Shown here: positions 9,159 to 15,487 of the stretch, piece after piece
How positions within the stretch are numbered: the first letter of the stretch is position 1
Layout of the letters: each line of letters starts with the position of its first letter
Source of the DNA: Haplosporangium gracile
Lineage: Eukaryota; Mortierellomycota; Mortierellomycetes; Mortierellales; Mortierellaceae
Length of the DNA: 15,487 bases
Assembly: GCA_015499985.1 (NCBI GenBank)
Contig: JAAAUF010000953.1
Coordinates: forward strand, 1 to 15,487
Direction of reading: 5' to 3'
Translations under genes and position numbers: made by a program
The notes under the pieces: model-generated
What the model was told of the DNA's origin: nothing
Databases searched by the model: none
What the model saw: only the letters and a program-made list of their open reading frames with translations

Positions 9159-9533
9159 CATCAACAACCTGTGGCGCCCAATGACCCAATTGCAATGATC
9201 AGACAGGACTCGGAAGAATGTGTACTGCTTTTGTTATGTTTTATTATGAAGGAAAAGAAAGGAATGAGAAGAAGAGTGTGCAGAAGAAAGGCAGGGGACA
9301 GATAGAAGTGAGTTGTTGCAGACTGGGGATCAAGATAGAGGAACAGGGGTCTATATATGCTAAGGGCTGGATGAACAGAAGGAACCAAGGCGGCGCTTGG
9401 ACGTTGGACGAGGCTTGGGATGTTGGACGGGGCTTGGAACATGGGTGGGGTTTGGATGGGCTCAGTTGGTGGCGGAAGTCGCGTGATGAAAGATCCGAAA
9501 TCCATTGCGCGTTTAATGGAACAAGGACAAAAC

Positions 9534-10694
9534 CTATTCTCGCATAACCCGGGCAACCAGAGGTCTGGCAGCCTTGGTGCAAAACATGGCACTGAAGCGA
9601 TAGAGAAGAGCATATCTTGCTGTGTTGGATGTGTGTGGTTTTTTGTATATATGTAGGTAACGCGCTCTATGTTTGTATAGCTCTTGCAAGGATACAGACA
9701 CAAACACACATCGGCATTTTAAAGCTATTGAAAATGCCTTGTACTCTTCCAGAACTACCTTGTAGGCGCCTTTCGTGGATTTTGAAAGATGGGAGGTCGC
9801 TTGCTGCATTTGTTGAACAATCTCTGCCTCCATTATCGCAATCTCGTCCAGTCCTGTTTGGTGGGGATCAAGAGGGGAACCCTGAGGAAGATGACGAGCT
9901 GATCTGTCCTCGGGCTCCGTCATGGACGTAAAGACAATTTCCTTGATTAATTCCTGGTACTGTTCTATTAGAGCGCAATTGTGGATATACAGCGTCAATA
10001 CCAACGGTGGCATCTTCCACTCTAAAATGAAGAACAGGACACTCTCGCTTTAAGCCGTTACCTTGGACTGTGGGCCTTCTTTTCTTGGGGATAACAGCCT
10101 CTTCAAGATTGTCATCAGGTTCATCCCCTGAATTATCGCTATCCTCAGGATCATCCCCAGCCCTGTCGCCATCATCGTCATCGTCTTTGTCACTGTCATT
10201 TTGAAGGACAGCTAGGGCGACTTCATGGCCATCTTCATTCTCAGAGTCTTCATGCTCGGCAGCTACATCTAAACACATTAAACAAGTTGTTAAATAAGTT
10301 AGTAAGTGATCTTCATATGAAAGGACGAGCAATGATTCAGTCAGCCTTAAAATAAAGTGTTCGTACCTGAATTCTTGGCCACAGGCTTCTTTTTTGATGT
10401 ACGCTACTTCAGTTGGGGAGTGGGAGCAGTGGCAGTCTCGGTAGAGCTGACAACCTTAGCCTTCGCAAACTTGACAGCGGTGGAAAGAGTAGCAGCTGCA
10501 ACTACCTTGGTAGCCCTAGCAGCAATTGTCGCTGGGGTGGCATTGGTCTTAGAGCGTGTTCGTAGTGCGATTAGTCCAGGTCTGGCGGTGCCTGAAGCAA
10601 TGATAGAGCTGTATGTGCTCCTGGTCGTCATGATTCGATTCTGGGATCCGTCTCGGCTGTCCAACGGGCCTTGGCTTTGTCGACGCATTGTCAT
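9534..10694 (-). pseudogene. Broken acidic protein, possibly the N-terminal part of a tyrosine-recombinase (Crypton-like) element
   Basis: The reading starts at ATG 10694 (MTMRRQ) or 10631 (MTTRSTYSS) with an Ala/Thr-rich segment. It meets TAG at 10406-10404, and the same frame continues as RTSKKKPVAKNS to a GTACGA donor (10366). Exon 2 (10268-10062) is in phase and encodes a long acidic stretch (NDSDKDDDDDGDRAGDD), then PKKRRP. A 40-bp GT...TTTTAG intron (10061-10022) restores frame to exon 3, which contains HLPQGSPLDPHQTGLDEIAI and LSKSTKGAYKVVLEEYKAF. The STKGAY...EYKAF pattern resembles the N-terminal core-binding domain of tyrosine recombinases. No catalytic R...HxxR...Y domain follows. 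After about 9735 the frame runs through unrelated-looking sequence to a stop at 9536-9534. I read it as a truncated remnant. It may instead be an ordinary nuclear protein of unknown function. Confidence 0.45.
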
Positions 10695-10836
10695 AGAGCG
10701 TTGCTTGGGTTGTTGATTCGAGGAATAAAGGTGTGTGTGTGCGCGTGTGTGACAACGGACATGGGAACGAAGGCAAGAGGAAGTGAGGGTAAATGAGGTG
10801 AGGACCAGTGAATGCTCAGACAATGAGCAAGAAACA

Positions 10837-10902
10837 AAGTGAGGAAGGTGAGGGAAGTGAGGAAGGTGAGGGAGGTGAAGAAGGTGAGGGAAGTGAGAGG
10901 CG
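10837..10902. repeat. 18-bp-period GA-rich tandem repeat
   Basis: The unit AAGTGAGGAAGGTGAGGG occurs about 3.5 times with few changes; each unit is itself two related 9-bp halves. On the minus strand it would read as a Pro-His-Leu/Phe repeat, but it lies upstream of any plausible start. Confidence 0.85.
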
Positions 10903-11255
10903 AGAAAGGTTGTAGAGGAAGGAAGGTGAGAGAAGTGAGATTGTGAAGGAAGAAGTGCGTCAGAGTGACTGGCGGTTTCCAAAAAGAATTACGACACCCA
11001 GTTCCAATACTTCCAAGAGGGGAGAAGTTCTAGCCATAGGATTGCATTTGATTTTGGAAACGGGAGTGGTTTGTGATTGCTCTTTATTTTCTTCAAATGC
11101 GTACACGGTAATCACACGGAAATTGAAAAGGAGGGAGGATAATAAATTTTTTTTTTTTTTGGAAATCTTTGGAACTGGGACATGATAAGGGATAGTAAGT
11201 TCGCCTTGAGCATTTCAAGCGTAGCAGATACAACGGTCGTCGTCCCCTACCAATA

Positions 11256-11304
11256 CGCTCACTTTACATGGGCTTTTGCGTACTAATCCCATGTAAATTG
11301 AGCG
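11256..11304. repeat. Inverted repeat: 17-bp arms, 15-nt loop
   Basis: The left arm is CGCTCACTTTACATGGG (11256-11272) and the right arm CCCATGTAAATTGAGCG (11288-11304). They are reverse complements at 16 of 17 positions. The loop is 15 nt. It lies about 130 bp downstream of the stop codon of the eight-exon gene. It could be a hairpin at a mobile-element end, a palindromic protein-binding site or an RNA hairpin in a 3' UTR. Confidence 0.9.
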
Positions 11305-11434
11305 AGCAAGAGGTCAAAAAATCGGCTACTCACCCAACTCTACTTATTGTTATTGTCTATGATACGATGCCAACAAGAATAGCTTTAATCTGGAAGAAAA
11401 ATGTATGGAACTACATCTCGAATTCAGAAGACAA

Positions 11435-14115
11435 TCAAGGGGAAGAACTCAGCAGGCCAAATTTCCTCCTCTTATCCCTGGGCGATACGGAAGAGAGGAG
11501 TAGCTCCTGGAGCCTTGCCTTGGACGAAGCCTTGGAAAACTCACGGCGACTCTCTTGGTACTTATTGCATAGACGAAGAGTTGTGGCCTAGAAGAATTAC
11601 ACCAAAGTATGTCTATTAGTTGCATTTTTTTCACTTCATATTCGTTGCATGTCCATCACTTACCCGGAGGATGAGGAGGTCATGCACAGCCATCAAGCTA
11701 ATGCCAAGCTCTTGCACAGTGGGGAAAAGGCGACGCTCTGGAGACCTAAAAAAACGTGTGATGTTTACTCCTTTGGTGCCCCAGCAGATCTGCACCCGCT
11801 GTATGACAGGCCCTTTAGTGCATTTTTTTTAGAATGCTCTGTTACAGTTAGTGCCAAAGTCAAATTCATAATTAATAAATACCTAAAAGTAATTAGTCTT
11901 ACCTCCGGTTAATAGCCCACAAATGTACTCCTTGCGAAGGGAATCAACGCCACCGACCTCGCTTGTTCTCGCAACCAAGATGTCATGAAGTTGTCGAGGC
12001 AGCTTAAAGACACCTTCATTGCGATACTTCATGGAGGATGGGTCCCACAAGGTCGCTGACTCCCCAACCGACCAATCAATATCAGGGGATGATACTGTGC
12101 GCCATAAAAAGTCTGCCTTAGTGCCGATTTTCTTTCTATCAATGGTACCAATGTCTTGATTCTTTCTGTCCGACGAGTCATGGCCAGTTTTCTCTCCCAA
12201 GACTATAAAGGCGTCTTTAATGCCTGTGGCGAGACGACGACACACTCCCCATGCATTATCCTTCCACCACGTCTCACCCAGCTGTGCTGCCATAGGGAAA
12301 GGCGATGATTCAGAGCTTAGCAGCTCCTCCCTGTTTTTGATTATAGGCAAATCAACAAGATAGTTAAATGTCCATGCCAATCAACAACAAAATGAGAAGA
12401 TAACCACAAATATCTACCATTGATCCATACAGTAATATATGATCTTGCATTCGGGATCATCCTGTCGCTTTTCCAAGAGCTTTCTCATATCCTCTCTGCT
12501 GGCAACTTCCATACAATTATCCAGATACTCGCCAGCTCCTTTGCCATAGTGTTCATAAGGTGAAAGATCAGAGATTATCTCTTTCCAGTCGTCCTCAGGA
12601 AACAGAGCTTTTGTCTTGGCATCATCCAGGTCTAGCATAAAACTGTGAATGGGACTGATATACATAATAACCATTAGCATGTGCTTGCTTATAGGACCAC
12701 AATAAAGCTAAACAACGATAAAAGTACCTGAATGATGCGCAATCCTCATCAGAACCTGCTGTATATAGCACGTCTTCTACGATCGTCCCAGATGCAAGGA
12801 TCCATTTTTCTCCGAGCGCATGGTAACGTCCTTCCAATGATCGACGGCTCTTTTTAGTGAACTATAGTCAAAAGTAAATACATTATTAGTTGTCAATGAT
12901 AACATATTTCACGGGATTCATTCTTCGCTAAGCTTACCGATTTTCTGCGCTTTGATGGGGACAATGGCGTTGGCGCCATGGGGCTGGTCGACGAGGTCGT
13001 TTCAGAAAATGGTATGGCTGACTGTAGCTTGCCAGAACTCGCCTCATCTAATCTCATATAGTAAAAGGCAATATAAGTAACAAAGACACTGGTTTTGATT
13101 TTGACAACATTCTCAGCGTCAGCATCGATCACCATCGCGACTATGACATCGTCATCTACACCCTATTTTTAATAAAGAAAAACAGGACGCAAAGAAATTT
13201 AGTTCAACAATCCAGAAAGACAATCGGAAATGAGCCACTAATTGGAAAGATCCAAGTGCCATAAGGCTTCTACCATATTACATCATAGATGAGCTCGAGA
13301 TCTTACCTGTTATGCCATTGCCTCTGATGTCACATATCAAAGCACGATCGCGTTATTATTGCATATGACAATAACATACCTGTTCCCTGAGCTCGCTGTT
13401 TACCGGTAAGAAACGACAATCGACTTGTAGGGGGTTTTTGGGTCAACCTTTTTTGATCTACAGCATAACGGGCAATAAGCATGAGATTTTCACATATAGT
13501 ATTATTTACTTCTTCAACGGATACAACGGATACAATGTCTTTTAACGAACATTTCGATGGCATTGAGCTTCCCAAAAACGTGCTCACAGTGCCTGCTGAT
13601 ATATCATGATCCGAATGGGATCCATTGTCGTTTTCCACACGAACAGTTAACAAGGAAACATGGAAAAAGAGGAAAAAAATTAAATCAAGAAAAAATGTGT
13701 TCAGGTTAACGCATTTACCGGCATCTGTTGGAAGATTGTGAACTGCTGTGCTGTTGTTGGCTTGCACAGCTGAAAAACCACGTGCAGATATGGCGAGCGA
13801 TGCTTTCTGGGCTAAAGCGGCTGTTCTCTTTGTAACGGTCTCACATGAGACATCGAACTCATGGCATGCCTCCTCTCTGTCCCATTCCAGCCAGAATGAA
13901 TCCAGGTGTGCCTTCACAAAGTCATTATATGTGGCTGTCAGACGTTCCCGCCGCGTCGCACTCAACCTTGATGAGTTTAACAGTTGCACATAGTGAGACA
14001 TCGCCACCTCCTTGCTGTTGATGCCAAACTTCCTTACAAAGGACTGGAACGAGACATGCTCCGTTAAAATGCCATTGACTTGTATGTTCTCACAGGCCCA
14101 TGTAATGTACTCCAT
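11435..14115 (-). CDS. Eight-exon gene of unknown function with NLS-like block and possible REase-like core
   Basis: Exons (5' to 3'): 14115-13719, 13595-13380, 13155-12938, 12861-12728, 12654-12418, 12330-11903, 11812-11664, 11587-11435. All junctions are GT-AG and phase-consistent, giving 643 codons and TGA at 11437-11435. Donors are good (GTAAGC, GTAAGA, GTAAGT, GTATGT). Exons 7 and 8 lack their own ATG and were recognised only by splicing. Residues 1-130 are helical-looking (MEYITWACENIQVNG). KRRKSFTKKSRR across the exon 3/4 junction is a likely bipartite nuclear signal. Exon 6 carries W-rich and charged motifs, then KKIGTKADFLW and DWSVGESA about 15 residues on; this D...(D/E)xGE spacing may be a PD-(D/E)XK nuclease-like core, but that is inference. 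The C-terminus is basic and helical (PRDKRRKF). It resembles lineage-expanded Mucoromycota proteins of unknown role. The start could lie in an upstream exon, since TAG precedes the ATG by 12 nt. Confidence 0.7.
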
Positions 14116-14232
14116 GATGCAAGGCTAGGCTCAAAGTCAAACAAGCAAAGAAAAAGTTTTAGCAGCAACACCATTATACAGACGCACACTGTCATCTAAC
14201 TTTTTAGCAGAAGAATAAACAAAGCGCATTGT

Positions 14233-14454
14233 CCGGTCCCCTCCCCGGTCAGCATGCCAGAGAAAGATCATCTTTCTGTTAAACACGCCGGAGCTAAAGG
14301 AGGCCAACCGTTTGTTAACGATGACTCTGTTCATCTTCGCCAATATCATATAGACCGATTGCTGAAAACCATCTTATCCGACCCCCTTCCCGGTCGACAT
14401 GCCAGAGAGAGTTGACTTTCCGTTAAACACGCTGGAGCTAAAGAAGGCTGGTCG
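14233..14454. repeat. Imperfect direct repeat, about 78 bp per copy, period about 145 bp
   Basis: Copy one (14233-14310) and copy two (14378-14454) share CATGCCAGAG, GTTAAACACG and GGAGCTAAAG in the same order, with roughly 80% identity by eye and one 1-bp gap. The copies lie just upstream of the minus-strand eight-exon gene. They may be duplicated promoter sequence or duplicated exon remnants. Confidence 0.75.
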
Positions 14455-14773
14455 CTATTGACAAAATAAGTTTCCATGCAATTGGCACATGGGATGAATA
14501 CATTACCTTTCAACTCGAGAACGAACGATGAGCAGAGGCGCAAGGAGAAAGGTGAATGGAGAAAGCAAACAACGGATGTGAATGAGAGAAGAGAATTAGG
14601 GCAGCAAAAGGGAGAGAGAAGGACGATGATGAGTGTGGTGGGTGACGAAAAGAGGGTGGGGTATAGATGTAGTGAGGAAACAGGCGTCGGAGTGAGGATG
14701 AGGTTGCTGTGGAAGAGATGAAAAGAGGAGTGAGGATGAAAGAGGAGTGGGCAAAAACTCTCAAACGAGTTGG

Positions 14774-14781
14774 TGACGTCA
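14774..14781. promoter_or_regulatory. CRE/ATF-type bZIP site TGACGTCA
   Basis: A perfect 8-bp palindrome TGACGTCA lies about 300 bp upstream of the second CRN start. It is the consensus for CREB/ATF-type bZIP factors, including fungal Atf1/Sko1-class regulators. One 8-bp site can occur by chance; I saw no equivalent upstream of the first CRN. Confidence 0.4.
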
Positions 14782-14805
14782 CGATAATGTATTCCTTGCC
14801 GTATA

Positions 14806-14830
14806 GGAAATAATAGATTATTTTTGCCAC
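14806..14830 (+). promoter_or_regulatory. Element shared by both CRN upstream regions (copy 2)
   Basis: GGAAATAA, an AT-rich spacer and TTTGCCAC lie about 276 bp upstream of the second CRN start, matching the arrangement at 928-949 upstream of the first. A further CCTTTGCCAC also occurs in both leaders. Confidence 0.4.
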
Positions 14831-15081
14831 CGCTCCCACGCTCTCTTCGACTTTACTTTCCCTTTGTTTCTCACTCACCACTGCCAACTCCACCATTCCC
14901 ACACCCTCATCGCCTTTGCCACCATTCCCACGACCTTTCTTCATCCTTCGCCTTTCTTCTTTTCCTTTTAAACCCACACCTTGCATCCTTTTCTCTTTTT
15001 TGTATCTTTCACTCCTTGCCTTCTCTACATTCCAAACCTCTTCCACAACTCACTTTCTTCCCTGCACTCTCTTTTCCTTTG

Positions 15082-15487
15082 ATGCTTCGCAACACCATGA
15101 CCGACAATCGCCTGAGTCTGTTCTGTCTCGTAAATGGAGAGGCTACCTCCAACGCGTTCCCTGTCGAGATTGAGGCAACCAAGACAATCGGCGACCTCAA
15201 GGAGCTCATCAAGACCAAGAAGACCAACGACTTTCAGGATGTTGATGCCGACAAGCTCACTCTTTGGCGCGTCTCCATTTCTGTTGCAGACGACAACAAC
15301 GACGACAACGACGACGACAATGAGGACTTGCCTATTCTTCTCGATAATGTACTCAAGAACGACAAGAAAAGACTCATGGCCGTGACGCAAAAGGTTACTG
15401 ATATCTTTGGCTATGGACCTGTTGAGAATACGATCCACATCATCGTCCAGCGACCTCCTCCAGGTAATGCACACACGCGTTTATTGC
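15082..15487 (+). CDS. Crinkler (CRN) family protein, intact first exon, 3' end beyond the window
   Basis: Exon 1 (15082-15463, 127 codons plus one base) is open throughout and ends at GTAATG (15464), the same splice position as in the decayed copy at 1494. It encodes the ubiquitin-like CRN N-domain: LFCLVNGEATSNAFPVEI at residues ~11-28, KTIGDLKELI ~34-43, KLTLWRV ~58-64 and the terminal HIIVQRPPP. CRN N-domains are thought to act in export or translocation of the effector, with the variable C-terminus giving the activity; here the C-terminus is off the window, but the paralogue suggests a P-loop NTPase. The start MLRNTM parallels MLSNNM in the other copy; the second ATG (15097) is also conserved and could be used. 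A GAC/AAC repeat adds an Asp/Asn stretch at residues ~70-82. No break is visible. Confidence 0.92.
   Translation, partial: MLRNTMTDNRLSLFCLVNGEATSNAFPVEIEATKTIGDLKELIKTKKTNDFQDVDADKLTLWRVSISVADDNNDDNDDDNEDLPILLDNVLKNDKKRLMAVTQKVTDIFGYGPVENTIHIIVQRPPPGNAHTRLL
15289..15327 (+). repeat. In-frame GAC/AAC trinucleotide repeat within the CRN N-domain
   Basis: Thirteen consecutive codons are GAC, AAC, AAT or GAG, giving an Asp/Asn-rich loop (DDNNDDNDDDNED) between the KLTLWRVSI strand and LPILL. The decayed copy has only a short, non-acidic segment at this place. Confidence 0.85.

Larger units (their letters stand above)
8100..9533. other. Intergenic region of low-complexity sequence, no supported gene
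   Basis: Open frames here are biased by GA-, CT- and AAAC-rich sequence and show no domain. Notable pieces are an 11-bp-period GAAAGAAAGAA repeat (8512-8540), an (ACAA)n run (9141-9158), a CTATATATG TATA-like string near 9350, and GGCTTGG repeated in GT/GA-rich sequence about 9390-9440. The 5' end probably carries upstream control sequence for the transporter. Confidence 0.55.
10695..11434. other. Intergenic region with tandem repeat, poly-T tract and hairpin
   Basis: No gene is supported. It contains GT-rich sequence (about 10730-10752), an 18-bp tandem repeat, a 14-base poly-T run (about 11147-11160) and a strong inverted repeat (11256-11304). It lies between the starts of the broken acidic gene and the 3' end of the eight-exon gene, both on the minus strand. 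Confidence 0.55.
14116..15081. promoter_or_regulatory. Divergent intergenic region upstream of the eight-exon gene and the second CRN gene
   Basis: It contains a diverged direct repeat (14233-14454), a long GA-rich block on the plus strand (about 14520-14750), a perfect TGACGTCA palindrome (14774-14781), the element shared with the other CRN (14806-14830) and a CT-rich CRN leader (about 14830-15080). The short open frames around the direct repeat could be decayed exons but I could not join them to the gene at 14115. Confidence 0.5.

Noticed and set aside
9161..9709. Overlapping open frames on both strands (182 codons minus, 109 codons plus)
   Set aside because: They are driven by low-complexity GA/CT-rich sequence, with no domain and no preference for either strand. 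The TATA-like string at about 9350 alone is not enough.
11256..11304. Rho-independent terminator
   Set aside because: The locus is eukaryotic with spliced genes, and no T-run follows the right arm.
11268..11912. Several plus-strand open frames of 70-107 codons
   Set aside because: They are shadows of the minus-strand exons 11812-11664 and 11587-11435, which have correct splice sites and phase.
1..15487. tRNA, rRNA or CRISPR array
   Set aside because: No tRNA box pair, rRNA core sequence or regularly spaced repeat-spacer pattern was seen on reading both strands.

Overview
This is a gene-sparse, intron-containing fungal window. Crinkler (CRN) N-terminal domains whose first intron sits directly after a conserved HIIVQRPPP motif, a fungal RasGEF and an UNC93-like transporter point to Mucoromycota, most likely Mortierellaceae (Mortierella/Linnemannia type). 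That placement is inferred from protein families only.

Layout. Positions 1-713 (minus) hold the 5' part of a protein with three C2HC zinc fingers, cut by the window edge. A divergent promoter region follows. Positions 1146-2868 (plus) hold a CRN/P-loop NTPase gene that keeps its introns but has about six frame breaks and no 3' end. After a 93-bp GT...AG stretch, 2962-5113 (plus) hold a 5'-truncated RasGEF gene, also with about six frame breaks. Positions 5114-6599 hold no gene. An intact, strongly codon-biased UNC93-like MFS protein lies on the minus strand at 6600-7991 with a TATA box upstream. Positions 7992-9533 hold only low-complexity sequence. Positions 9534-10694 (minus) hold a broken, acidic protein that may be the N-terminal part of a tyrosine-recombinase-like (Crypton-like) element. 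Positions 11435-14115 (minus) hold an eight-exon gene of unknown function, assembled here by matching splice sites and phases. It is in frame throughout (643 codons plus stop), has a basic NLS-like block and a possible restriction-endonuclease-like core. A diverged 145-bp-period repeat lies upstream of it. Positions 15082-15487 (plus) hold the first exon of a second, intact CRN gene, cut by the right edge.

Biology. The window looks like an effector/transposon-rich accessory region with one ordinary transporter embedded. The two CRN copies share exon structure, the same first splice site and a similar upstream element, so they are diverged paralogues. One is dying and the other looks functional. 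The decayed CRN and decayed RasGEF lie head to tail and share a mutational style: single-base indels plus one 7-bp tandem duplication each. The neighbouring transporter, zinc-finger exon, second CRN exon and the 643-codon gene have open frames. This contrast argues for real gene decay of a rearranged segment rather than uniform sequencing error, although single-base errors cannot be excluded for individual sites. The most interesting unknowns are the eight-exon gene, the chimeric CRN-RasGEF junction, the paired 7-bp duplications, and a 17-bp-arm hairpin at 11256-11304.
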